Origin: an uncultured Ruminococcus sp.
GTDB lineage: Bacteria > Bacillota > Clostridia > Oscillospirales > CAG-272
NCBI GenBank assembly: GCA_902803255.1
Contig: CADCPG010000048.1
Span: 1 to 41,335, forward strand
Direction of reading: 5' to 3'
DNA: 41,335 bases
Position numbers and translations under genes: made by a program. Position 1 is the first letter of the stretch. Every line of letters begins with the position of its first letter. Under the pieces are notes generated by a model. It saw only the letters and a program-made list of their open reading frames with translations. It ran no database searches and was not told where the DNA came from. Positions 1 to 7,132 of the stretch are shown here, piece by piece.

Positions 1-585
1 AAGCTGGTGCTCACCGGCATCCTTGCCGCTATAGTGGTGGTGCTCCAGTACTTTTCGAGTTACATAAAATTCGGCCCCTTCTCGATCACGCTCGCGCTGG
101 TTCCCATTATCGTGGGGGCGGCGATCTGCGGGCCGCTCTCAGGGGCTTTTCTGGGACTCGTCTTCAGTGTTATAGTGCTCATATTCGATGCCGCGGCGTT
201 TCTGGCCATAGATCCGTTCGGGACCGTTCTCACGGTACTTCTCAAAGGAACTCTTGCCGGACTTGCCTCCGGTCTGATCTACCGCGCGCTGAAGGTGATC
301 CCCGGCACCGAATCGGTCGGAAAATGGAAAACGATGCTCAGGGTCTTTATCTCGGGCATAGCGTGTCCCATAGTCAACACCGGTATCTTCACAGCCGGCT
401 GCTTCCTTTTCTTCATGCCCACAATAAACGAATGGGCTGCTGCCGCCGGTTTTGAAAGCGGGACCAGATACATCTTTATCGGAATGATCGGTATAAACTT
501 CCTCGTCGAGTTCGCGACCGTCGTTCTCTTAAGCCCGCTGGTCGTAAGACTCATCGGGATCGCAGCCAACCGCAGAAAGGTCTGA
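1..585 (+). CDS. ECF transporter S component (5' partial)
   Basis: The reading frame is open at the left edge, so the true start lies outside the window; GTG at position 7 is only the first possible start visible. The roughly 194 visible residues form five or six hydrophobic segments separated by short loops. An early stretch, ITLALVPIIVGAAICGP, resembles the first helices of energy-coupling-factor S components, which bind vitamins or other micronutrients in the membrane and dock on a shared EcfA/A'/T module. The EcfA/T genes are not in the window, so this would be a group-II style solitary S unit. The substrate cannot be told from sequence. It ends three bases before the next start, so the two genes are probably co-transcribed. 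Another small polytopic transporter remains possible. Confidence 0.72.
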   Translation, partial: KLVLTGILAAIVVVLQYFSSYIKFGPFSITLALVPIIVGAAICGPLSGAFLGLVFSVIVLIFDAAAFLAIDPFGTVLTVLLKGTLAGLASGLIYRALKVIPGTESVGKWKTMLRVFISGIACPIVNTGIFTAGCFLFFMPTINEWAAAAGFESGTRYIFIGMIGINFLVEFATVVLLSPLVVRLIGIAANRRKV

Positions 586-588
586 CCG

Positions 589-1326
589 GTGGAGCGGCGC
601 CGCCCCGTTATAGCGATCTGCGCCTCGATGAACGATACGGAGTCGCAGATCCGTCTGAACAGGTCTTATTTCCACGCCGTTTTTTCCGCCGGCGGACTTC
701 CGGTCGGTCTCCCCTTTTCAGGTACCGAAAAGGAAGCCCGCGAGTTTTTCGCTTCACGTTTCTATGACGGAGTTCTCTTCGCCGGCGGCGTTGACGTCGA
801 CCCGCACAGGTACGGCGAGGAGATCACGGGCGAGGGCGTCGAGATCTGCGAAGACCGCGACCGCTTCGAGCTTGAATTCGCGGAACTCCTGAAGAACACC
901 GAAGTTCCGGTCCTCGGCATCTGCCGGGGGATCCAGCTCATCAACGTCGCTTACGGCGGGACGCTCCACCAGAACATCGCCGGACACCGACAGGATGAGC
1001 CCGGGATCGAGACCCCTTTCTCGAACAGGGTCGCGCCGGGAAGTTTTCTTGAAGAGCTCGTCAGGAGCGGAAGCACTCCCGTCAACAGCTTTCACCACCA
1101 GGCGGTGAAGGATCCGGCCCCCGGTTTTTCGATTTCGGCGGTCTCAGAAGACGGGATAATCGAGGCCATCGAGCCCTCCGTCAGGAACGGAAGGTTCCTC
1201 CTCGGGGTCCAGTGGCACCCCGAACTCTTCTGCGACCGGCTCGCGAGCTCGAGGGCGATCTTCGAAGCTTTCGTCGACGCCGCACGCAGGTACGGCGAAA
1301 AGACCGCCGCGGGACAACTGATCTGA
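589..1326 (+). CDS. Gamma-glutamyl-gamma-aminobutyrate hydrolase family (peptidase C26)
   Basis: This 245-residue protein is a class-I glutamine-amidotransferase-fold hydrolase of the PuuD-like C26 family, which cleaves gamma-glutamyl amide bonds such as gamma-glutamyl-GABA. The nucleophile elbow VLGICRGIQLINVAYGG puts the catalytic Cys near residue 112. The His-Glu pair lies in QWHPELF near residues 210 and 212. A GGVDVDP segment near residue 66 is also typical of the family. Length matches the family norm of about 240. The start is GTG, with AGAAAGG eight bases upstream inside the end of the preceding gene. No puuA, puuB or puuC neighbours are present, so the physiological substrate is uncertain. 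It may serve polyamine or gamma-glutamyl peptide turnover. The family call is firm and the exact substrate is inference. Confidence 0.88.
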   Translation: MERRRPVIAICASMNDTESQIRLNRSYFHAVFSAGGLPVGLPFSGTEKEAREFFASRFYDGVLFAGGVDVDPHRYGEEITGEGVEICEDRDRFELEFAELLKNTEVPVLGICRGIQLINVAYGGTLHQNIAGHRQDEPGIETPFSNRVAPGSFLEELVRSGSTPVNSFHHQAVKDPAPGFSISAVSEDGIIEAIEPSVRNGRFLLGVQWHPELFCDRLASSRAIFEAFVDAARRYGEKTAAGQLI

Positions 1327-1343
1327 AAGGACGGAAACCGAAA

Positions 1344-1871
1344 ATGGACAGCATCACCGAAGTAGTCGTAATGAACGTAGTGATGGTCTACGACATGAAT
1401 ACCGACAGCGTCCTCCTTCAGAACCGCACTCGCAAGTGGAAGGGCGGGTGTTTTCCCGGAGGCCATCTCGAAAACGGAGAGACGGTAATGAATTCAGCCG
1501 TAAGAGAGGTGAAGGAGGAGACCGGTCTCGACGTGACGGATCTGGTCCCCTGCGGACTCGTCCACTGGAACAAGAGCGGCGGACGCCACGAGCTCATCTT
1601 CTGCTACAGGACCTCTCATTTTTCCGGGACGCTCACTCAGTGCGACGAGGGAGTGAACTACTGGGTAAAGCGCACCGACCTCGTTTCCGAACCGCTCGCC
1701 GGATGGTTCAGACAGCAGCTGCCGGTCTTCTTCGGCCGGAGCTTCGCCGAACTGTCGCACATATATGACGAAACGACGGGCGGCCACCCGATGACGCTCC
1801 ACACACAGTTTCCGCTGCCGTCTTCCGACGCCCTTCCGGGCTTCGACAGCTTCCCCGAGAACTCCGACTGA
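1344..1871 (+). CDS. Nudix hydrolase (8-oxo-dGTP diphosphatase-like)
   Basis: This 175-residue protein carries a full Nudix box. GGHLENGE supplies the GX5E part and REVKEETGL the REUXEEXGU helix, at roughly residues 38-60. These are the Mg-binding and catalytic residues of enzymes that hydrolyse nucleoside diphosphates linked to another moiety. The N-terminal strand MNVVMVYDMNTDSVLLQNR and the later WVKRTDL segment are typical of MutT/YtkD-type members acting on oxidised or non-canonical nucleotides, but substrate cannot be assigned. ATG at 1344 was chosen because an in-frame extension to 1212 would overlap the C26 gene by more than 100 bases. The tail after about residue 150 is low in recognisable structure. 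It is likely co-transcribed with the upstream hydrolase (17-base gap). Confidence 0.88.
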   Translation: MDSITEVVVMNVVMVYDMNTDSVLLQNRTRKWKGGCFPGGHLENGETVMNSAVREVKEETGLDVTDLVPCGLVHWNKSGGRHELIFCYRTSHFSGTLTQCDEGVNYWVKRTDLVSEPLAGWFRQQLPVFFGRSFAELSHIYDETTGGHPMTLHTQFPLPSSDALPGFDSFPENSD

Positions 1872-1900
1872 CGGCTCTGCCGGCCCTACCATCTCAGCTC

Positions 1901-2320
1901 ATGGACTTCATAAAAAAGACATTATTCAGGGCTGCGGTGATCTTCACCGTTATCGTGTCCGTCTTCAGCCTCGTCATCATGCTGATCTATTCGGGCAACG
2001 AGGAAGGCGCGAACCTTTCCGCCCTCAGGGTATTCCTGATACTTCCCTTTTCGCTGCTCCTCGGAGCCGCGGAGACGGTCAGACGGGACACGAAGCTGTC
2101 CGCGCCGCTCAGGCTGCTCATACACGCTCTGCTCACGGTACCGTCGGCCTATCTTCTGCTGGTGCTTCCGGCCGATTCCGACTCCGGCGCGAAGAGTTCC
2201 GACAGATTCATGCATTTTATCTTCACCGCTCTGATCTACGCGGTCGCTGTGCTCGCCGTTTTCCTCATCGGAAAAGCCGTAAGGAAGACGGTCGAGGAAG
2301 ACAGAAAGTACAGGAAATAA
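1901..2320 (+). CDS. Small four-helix membrane protein, DUF3021-like
   Basis: This 139-residue protein has four predicted membrane segments at about residues 9-30, 42-58, 70-88 and 105-125, ending in a basic, charged tail. The size and the layout (two helices, a short loop, two helices) resemble DUF3021-type membrane proteins of Firmicutes, sometimes found beside LytTR regulators. No LytTR gene is next to it here. No enzymatic motif is visible. It follows the Nudix gene after 29 bases, has no strong Shine-Dalgarno, and is the last gene before the strong terminator at 2401-2454. Function unknown; the family suggestion is tentative. Confidence 0.6.
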   Translation: MDFIKKTLFRAAVIFTVIVSVFSLVIMLIYSGNEEGANLSALRVFLILPFSLLLGAAETVRRDTKLSAPLRLLIHALLTVPSAYLLLVLPADSDSGAKSSDRFMHFIFTALIYAVAVLAVFLIGKAVRKTVEEDRKYRK

Positions 2321-2400
2321 AGCAGGGCGGACATCGAACGCCGCGCGGTCCCCGGCACGACGCCGCGGCCTCGCCTTATCCGCGTTCATATCCCGCCCGC

Positions 2401-2454
2401 AAAAACGATATCCGGGCGGCCCGAATAGAACGGGCCGCCCGGATATCGTTTTTT
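2401..2454. terminator. Bidirectional rho-independent terminator
   Basis: The arms 2401-2423 and 2431-2453 form a perfect GC-rich stem around the seven-base loop AATAGAA. The stem is flanked by A5 on the left and T6 on the right. It therefore works in both directions and lies between two convergent transcription units, the Nudix/DUF3021-like genes on plus and the Cps genes on minus. Confidence 0.95.
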
Positions 2455-2466
2455 AATATCAGATCA

Positions 2467-2772
2467 TCATTGTCCGGCAGCCGCTTTCCGGTCGAGCCTC
2501 CGGTTGCGGAACCAGAGGCAGAGGTCTGCGCCGACCATGCAGAAATTCAGCACATAGAAGAAGAGCACATACCACTTTTCGGAAAAAGACGCCATGTATA
2601 CGGGATTCGTGAGCTTCGCTGTGATCCCCGCGGCGTATCCGATCAGGATAAGGCAGATGAATACCGCGCTCTTTCCTTTCGCGGTGCGCGCCCTGTATGA
2701 CTTTATCACGCTCAGCGGCCACGAGGCCCCGAAGCTTACTATCATCGCTATCTCAAGTATTTCCGGCAGCAT
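2467..2772 (-). CDS. Small three-helix membrane protein, PQ-loop/SemiSWEET-like
   Basis: This 101-residue protein has three hydrophobic segments, at about residues 5-22, 36-55 and 66-88, with a basic C-terminus. Helix 1 carries a small-residue plus SWP motif (FGASWPLSVIKSYR), and the following TAKGKSAVF loop resembles the helix 1/2 junction of PQ-loop and SemiSWEET half-transporters. It begins 20 bases inside the end of cpsB with its own GGAGG at a seven-base spacing, so translation is coupled to the phosphatase gene. Clostridial genomes carry many uncharacterised proteins of this size. A role in sugar or metabolite movement is inference; it could equally be a small accessory membrane protein. 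Confidence 0.68.
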   Translation of the reverse strand: MLPEILEIAMIVSFGASWPLSVIKSYRARTAKGKSAVFICLILIGYAAGITAKLTNPVYMASFSEKWYVLFFYVLNFCMVGADLCLWFRNRRLDRKAAAGQ

Positions 2773-3493
2773 GAGACACCTCCGACCATATCCGTTCCGC
2801 TCCGGCTTTCAGGCCCTCGGCGGCTTTCTCAAGTCCCGACGACCCGAGTATCCCGAATGCCTCTCCGAGGTTCGGAGCTCTGCTCCTCAGGTCGTGTGAA
2901 TCCGACCCCAGCAGAGCGACGTTCCCCGACTTTATGAGTCTGAGAGCATGACGCCGCGTCTTTTTGTCGATGACGTATTCGGCGTTCATCTGCACCATGA
3001 CCGGCATGCGGCGTATCATTTTGATGTTTGCGGCCGACGTCATCGGGTCATATCTCTCGAGATGGGCTATGACCGGACGTATGCCGCGGGTCTCGATGAG
3101 TCCGTCGATATCCTGGAAGACGCGAACGCTCCAGTCGCGCCACGGAAGTTCGAGCAGCAGATAGTGAGTCCCCTCGTAGCACAGCTCGCGGATGAGCTTT
3201 TCGTGCTGTATGCCGATGTGATAATACACCTCGGCGCCGAGGCATGTCTCCGGGAGCTTTTTTCCGGTCTCGGCCGTGTATTTTTCGACCGCGCGGAGGA
3301 GCTTCTCGTAAGCGGCGGCGCGCCTTGAGATGAAATCCCCGGCGGGTTCCGAGGGATAGTAGTGAGGAGTCAGGCATACCCGCGTGACCCCGGCTTCGGC
3401 TGAGGCGGCGAGCATCCCGATCGACATTCCGGCGTCACTGCTGCCGTCGTCGATCCCCGGAAGCATATGGCAGTGTACATCAATGAGATCCAT
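2753..3493 (-). CDS. CpsB/YwqE-type manganese-dependent protein tyrosine phosphatase (PHP family)
   Basis: This 246-residue PHP-domain protein opens with the metal-binding signature DVHCHMLPGIDDGS (residues 5-18). Further ligand segments are CLTPHYYP, the Glu of CLGAEVYY, IAHLERY and GSDSHDLRSR. This is the CpsB/CapC/YwqE phosphatase that dephosphorylates the BY-kinase partner and thereby tunes capsule or exopolysaccharide polymer length. Length matches the family (about 250). AAGGAGG lies ten bases before the ATG. It follows cpsD by 44 bases on the same strand, making a CpsC-CpsD-CpsB module. The cognate substrate is most likely the C-terminal Tyr cluster of the neighbouring kinase. Confidence 0.92.
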   Translation of the reverse strand: MDLIDVHCHMLPGIDDGSSDAGMSIGMLAASAEAGVTRVCLTPHYYPSEPAGDFISRRAAAYEKLLRAVEKYTAETGKKLPETCLGAEVYYHIGIQHEKLIRELCYEGTHYLLLELPWRDWSVRVFQDIDGLIETRGIRPVIAHLERYDPMTSAANIKMIRRMPVMVQMNAEYVIDKKTRRHALRLIKSGNVALLGSDSHDLRSRAPNLGEAFGILGSSGLEKAAEGLKAGAERIWSEVSHAAGNT

Positions 3494-3537
3494 CGTCGTT
3501 CAACCTCCTTGCCGGCGTTTCCCGGGGAAAGCGGACG

Positions 3538-4341
3538 TCAGTCCTGGCCTTCTTCTCCTCCGTATCTGTCGCCGGACTCGGCGTATCTGCCGTATTTGCC
3601 GGCTCTCCCGTATTTTCCGTACTTTCCGTATTTTCCGTATTTGCCGTATTTTCCGATACTGTCGCGGTCGTTGTTGATCATCACGAAGCCGAGGATCTCG
3701 GTATTGGTGAACTGAAGCTTCTGGACCGCCTGTCTGACGAGAGCCTTGCCCGACTGGCCGGACATGACGACGAACACGATCCCGTCGAGCGCGCGGCTGA
3801 CGTTCAGCGCGTCGGAGACCTCGTTCACGGGCGGAAGGTCCATGATTATGTAGTCGAGCATCTTGCCGAGCGAGGATATTATCCCGGCGGTCTTGTCGTC
3901 GCCCAGCAGTTCCGACGGATGCGCCGGCAGGCTGCCGCTCGTGATGACCATGAAGTTCGGATGGATCTCCGACTTCTGGATGACGCTCTCGGTCTGACCC
4001 ATCAGCAGTTCGGAGAGTCCGGGGGCCTTGTTGAGGCCGAGCCTCTTCGCGATTGTGGGAAGGCGGAGGTCGGCGTCTATCAGCAGGACTTTCGAGCCCT
4101 GGAGCGCGAGAGTGTAGGCGAGATTAATTGCGCAGAGGGATTTTCCCTCGGAGCCGTTGGCGCTCGTTACGCCGATCGTCTTGCAGCCCTTCACCGACGC
4201 CAGGGCGAAACCTATGCTCGTCCTGAGCATCTTGTACGCCTCGGCGGCGTTGAAGTTAAGATTCTCGCAGATGTATTCCCGGTCGCGAAGGTAGTCGGCC
4301 GTGACGTCCGTCTGTATGTTCTTACTGTTTTTCTTCTTCAT
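3538..4341 (-). CDS. Bacterial tyrosine kinase CpsD/CapB/YwqD family
   Basis: This 267-residue cytoplasmic BY-kinase acts on exopolysaccharide assembly together with the membrane adaptor encoded just upstream. Walker A is a variant (GSEGKS, Lys67) following VTSAN. Walker A' is LLIDADLR (Asp89, Asp91). Walker B is IIMDLPP at about residue 164. The region near residue 33 (EAYKMLRTSI) matches the EaYR..RTNI oligomerisation segment. The C-terminus is a tyrosine cluster made of five consecutive Lys-Tyr-Gly units plus three more tyrosines, the expected autophosphorylation site. The ATG has GGAGG at eight-base spacing and overlaps the end of the adaptor gene by 20 bases. The repeat in the Tyr cluster is discussed as a finding. 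Confidence 0.92.
   Translation of the reverse strand: MKKKNSKNIQTDVTADYLRDREYICENLNFNAAEAYKMLRTSIGFALASVKGCKTIGVTSANGSEGKSLCAINLAYTLALQGSKVLLIDADLRLPTIAKRLGLNKAPGLSELLMGQTESVIQKSEIHPNFMVITSGSLPAHPSELLGDDKTAGIISSLGKMLDYIIMDLPPVNEVSDALNVSRALDGIVFVVMSGQSGKALVRQAVQKLQFTNTEILGFVMINNDRDSIGKYGKYGKYGKYGKYGRAGKYGRYAESGDRYGGEEGQD
3607..3651 (-). repeat. Five tandem 9-bp units encoding Lys-Tyr-Gly
   Basis: Five contiguous 9-base units encode KYG five times at the end of the BY-kinase. They differ only at third-codon positions (AAA/AAG, TAC, GGA/GGC/GGG). A degenerate continuation toward the C-terminus encodes RAG, KYG and RYA, followed by DRYG. The unit length is a multiple of three, so gain or loss of a copy would change tyrosine number without a frameshift. 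Confidence 0.9.
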
Positions 4342-5056
4342 AGTGGGAGCCTCCGGCGTTCTTTACGTAGATGTTCGGGATGACGGCGAGCACTGGATAC
4401 TTGTAATTCTCGGTGATGTATTTTTCGTCGTGGATCTTGTCGTCGAGGATATCGAAGACGATCACGATCGCAGCCATCACAACGAATCCGAGCAGGGCGC
4501 CTATGATCACGTATTTCGATACCGACGGACTGCTCTTCTCGCCCGAGGCAAAAGGCTCGTCCACGAGCTTGACGCGTGCGCCGTCGACCACGTCGGCGAT
4601 CTTTTCGGGAAGCACCGCGGTCAGTCCCCTGGCGATGAGCTCCGCGTCCTCGGGAGACCCGGCCGTGACCGTTATCTTGAATATCTCGGTCGATTCGACG
4701 CTCGCCGCGCTGATCATCTTCGCGAGCTGCCTGTAGGTGTAGTCGACTCCGGTGTAGTCGATGACCTGCTCGAGCGTCGAGCGCGTCTTCATGATGACTG
4801 AGTATGTCGAAACCAGGCTCTTTGCCGCCGAGATCTCGGTGGTGGAATATGACGTGGACCCGCTCTCGCTCTTGTTGTTGACGTACATCATCGCCGTCGC
4901 CTGATAGCTCGGGGAGATGATGAATTTCGCGTAAACGAACGCGATGAGCGCTCCTGCCACCGCCACCACGAGAATGATGGCGATATTCTTCCACAGGACC
5001 TTTAACAGGTGGACGATGTCGATCTCGACTTCGGTATTCCCTTTTTCGTTATTCAT
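4322..5056 (-). CDS. Wzz/CpsC/YveK-type chain-length determinant and kinase adaptor
   Basis: This 244-residue membrane protein has the polysaccharide co-polymerase layout. A short cytoplasmic N-terminus leads to TM1 at about residues 24-46, followed by an extracytoplasmic region starting PSYQATAMMYV, TM2 at about residues 182-205, and a cytoplasmic tail that in this family activates the separate BY-kinase. EIDIVHLLKVLWKN at the start is the classical Wzz N-terminal signature. Split adaptor plus kinase polypeptides are the Firmicute arrangement. The start is ATG at 5056 with AAGAAAGG 13 bases upstream. It is translationally coupled to cpsD. No glycosyltransferases are adjacent, so the polymer biosynthesis genes must lie elsewhere. 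Confidence 0.92.
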   Translation of the reverse strand: MNNEKGNTEVEIDIVHLLKVLWKNIAIILVVAVAGALIAFVYAKFIISPSYQATAMMYVNNKSESGSTSYSTTEISAAKSLVSTYSVIMKTRSTLEQVIDYTGVDYTYRQLAKMISAASVESTEIFKITVTAGSPEDAELIARGLTAVLPEKIADVVDGARVKLVDEPFASGEKSSPSVSKYVIIGALLGFVVMAAIVIVFDILDDKIHDEKYITENYKYPVLAVIPNIYVKNAGGSHYEEEKQ

Positions 5057-5141
5057 CTTGTGCTGAATGCCTTTCTTAGGAATCTTTTTTTATTTCTTTT
5101 GTTAATGTTTGCGGAAACAGTGAGGTCTTCGTGTGCCCGGA

Positions 5142-6566
5142 TCATTTCTTCGCATCCAGAGCGAGGTCGGTATAAATCGGAGTATGATCGCTCCCGGTCT
5201 GCACGGCGGGGGTCCTTATGACGTCGTAGGTGAGGAACCGTACTCCGTTCTTTCCGAATATGTGATCGATGCTCGCCCCTGTCCCGGGGATGCCCGAAGC
5301 GTATGAATAGGATGTCTTGTACCCGGCCTTGATCTTTTTCTCCGCCGTGGCCTCGGAATCCGCGAAGCCGGCGTCGGTGAGTCTGGCGAAGGGAGCCGAC
5401 GACGCCGTGAAGTTGCAGTCGCCGTTGACCGTCATCGGGATCTCCCCGTATTTTGCGGTTATCCTCGCGGCGACCTCGAGGATCTGGCGCACGTTGTCGA
5501 GCCTCCACCCGGCGGCTATCGCGGCGCGCTCGTCGTCGGTCATGTTCTCGTATCCCGAGTATTTGGCGCTGCAGACCGCTCCGTGGAAGTTGATCATCGC
5601 GAATCTGCCGTCCTTCGTGTCGAAAACGGCCCAGCAGAGCGACTTCGTGTTCGTACCGGTGTACCGGCCGTCGAGCCACTCGACGTCGGCCTCGACGAGT
5701 TCGAGTTTCGTCGAATCGTAGATGATCGGGGTGTAGTTGTATGTCGACGTTCCGGTGTGCATCTGCTTCGCGTACCTGTAGTTCGTGAACTTCGACATGA
5801 AAGGCTTTATGATGTTCAGATGGACGGTCTTGTCGCTCTCCTGGAGCGAGAGGACCTCCGGCCTGTACTCCTCGATGACCGCGAGGGCGTCGGCGGCGAC
5901 TCCCACCGAGCAGCCGAGGTTCCAGCTGAACAGACGGAGCAGCGCCCCGTCGGCGAGCGGCGGACGGTTGTCGTCGAACCTGCCGTCGAATCGCAGCGAG
6001 CTGTCGACGGAAAGCGTCCCGCCGGAACTGCCCGCGACGAAGGTATCGACGAAATAATCGGCCGCGGCGCACGTAGCGTAGTCTGTGATCCCCAAAATGA
6101 CTATCTTCCTTCCCACGGTTCTCACGGTGTAGAGCGAAGGATCTCCGCCCGCCTCGAGTTCGGCAAAGGCGTCGCGGCTCTCCTTCCGGTTGGTGTATCC
6201 CACGAGTATCTCGGGGTCGTCGTTCTCGATGATCTGCCCTTTCAGCTCGCGGCTCACGAAATCCTCTTTGATGCTGTTTTCCCAGGTGTCGGGGCAGGCG
6301 GCCTTCAGCGCCTTGTTTACCGTCACCGCGGCTTTGACGGCGTATTCGCCGGCATCGGACGGCCTGATTATGGAATAGGCGTCGGCACCGCCGACGATCA
6401 CGAGCCCGGGAGGCGCGGTGTCAGGGACTGACGTATCGCCGGGCGGATCGGACGTGAGATCCGGATATCCGCCTCCTCCCGCGCATGAAACGCACTGGAG
6501 CAGCATGAGTATCATCAGCGCCAGCGATGCCGCGGACGCGGTCAGTGAGTGCTTGCGAAAAAACAA
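5142..6566 (-). CDS. Secreted lipoprotein with endonuclease/exonuclease/phosphatase domain
   Basis: The chosen start is TTG at 6566, because GGAGGA lies seven bases upstream and the protein then begins directly with a signal peptide (FFRKHSLTASAASLALMILM) ending in CVSC, a likely though imperfect lipobox with Cys28. The 474-residue product has two parts. Residues about 55-190 form an alpha/beta domain with EILVGYTNRKES and CAAADYFVDTF, resembling the N-terminal domain found in alpha-glucuronidase-type carbohydrate enzymes. From about residue 210 comes a DNase-I/EEP-fold domain with SWNLG, LQESD, NGDCNFTA and GSDHTPIYTD, carrying the Asn, Glu, Asp and His active-site positions. Substrate is unknown: a phosphodiester, phosphoinositide-like lipid or nucleic acid. 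It lies 85 bases upstream of cpsC. Confidence 0.8.
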   Translation of the reverse strand: MFFRKHSLTASAASLALMILMLLQCVSCAGGGGYPDLTSDPPGDTSVPDTAPPGLVIVGGADAYSIIRPSDAGEYAVKAAVTVNKALKAACPDTWENSIKEDFVSRELKGQIIENDDPEILVGYTNRKESRDAFAELEAGGDPSLYTVRTVGRKIVILGITDYATCAAADYFVDTFVAGSSGGTLSVDSSLRFDGRFDDNRPPLADGALLRLFSWNLGCSVGVAADALAVIEEYRPEVLSLQESDKTVHLNIIKPFMSKFTNYRYAKQMHTGTSTYNYTPIIYDSTKLELVEADVEWLDGRYTGTNTKSLCWAVFDTKDGRFAMINFHGAVCSAKYSGYENMTDDERAAIAAGWRLDNVRQILEVAARITAKYGEIPMTVNGDCNFTASSAPFARLTDAGFADSEATAEKKIKAGYKTSYSYASGIPGTGASIDHIFGKNGVRFLTYDVIRTPAVQTGSDHTPIYTDLALDAKK

Positions 6567-6621
6567 TTGCGGGTCCTCCGATATGATTCGAATTGTGAAC
6601 GGCCGGAAAGGCGCGTCCCGG

Positions 6622-7005
6622 TCACCCGGCGTCCTTTCCGCCGCAGACTGCGCACACGCGCGTCTTCCCGTCGGCCTCGGCCTCTTCGACGGTCCCGCAC
6701 GACAGCGGCGAGGACGATGAGATCCTGCCGCATCCGGGGTCGATGTGCCATACAGTTCCTCCGGACGTCCAGTAGCATTTCGGCGAGCCGTCGGCGAACG
6801 TCTCGGGCCGGAAGGCGGTCTCTTCCGCACCGTCGGCGATCATGGCCTCGATCTCCGATATCTCTTCGGGAGATACCGGTCTTCCGGCGTAAAAATCGTC
6901 GCCGGAATATGGGGAGCACGAAACGAATCCCGGGAAGATCAGCGATAATATCAGCGCCGCGAAAAGCGGGGCGGGATTAAAATTGCGGGAGTGTCTTGCC
7001 CACAT
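6622..7005 (-). CDS. Small lipoprotein with His/Cys metal-binding-like motif
   Basis: This 127-residue protein has a signal peptide ending FPGFVSC, with lipobox-like V-S-C at about residue 30. The second half contains YWTSGGTVWHIDPGCGRI, then SCGTVEEAEADGK and CAVCGG. This resembles a motif seen in many clostridial proteins, in which a T/S-G-x-V-x-H strand is followed by one Cys and a later CxxC, presumably one zinc site outside the membrane. AAAGGAC upstream of ATG gives a good ribosome binding site. It precedes the EEP lipoprotein by about 55 bases and is probably co-transcribed with it. Function is unknown; similar motifs accompany secreted nuclease domains, which would fit the EEP neighbour, but that link is inference. 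Confidence 0.65.
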   Translation of the reverse strand: MWARHSRNFNPAPLFAALILSLIFPGFVSCSPYSGDDFYAGRPVSPEEISEIEAMIADGAEETAFRPETFADGSPKCYWTSGGTVWHIDPGCGRISSSSPLSCGTVEEAEADGKTRVCAVCGGKDAG

Positions 7006-7097
7006 ACCTTGTCCTTTCTTTTTTCAGACAGTTTGCGGCCGTGCGGGAACTGTCCCGGCGGCCATGCCCTCCCTGTGGGCGCGGAAGGCTTTTGGAT

Positions 7098-7103
7098 ATT
7101 ATA
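7098..7103 (-). promoter_or_regulatory. Possible extended -10 promoter for the lipoprotein genes
   Basis: On the minus strand TGaTATAAT gives a perfect -10 hexamer with the TGn extension. No recognisable -35 is present at the proper spacing. It lies about 93 bases upstream of the 127-residue lipoprotein start, in the gap after the XRE regulator gene. A GC-rich hairpin (CGGCGG/CCGCCG, about 7111-7126) sits just upstream and could end the preceding transcript. Confidence 0.4.
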
Positions 7104-7132
7104 TCAGCACGGCGGCACGCCGCCGCCCGGGG

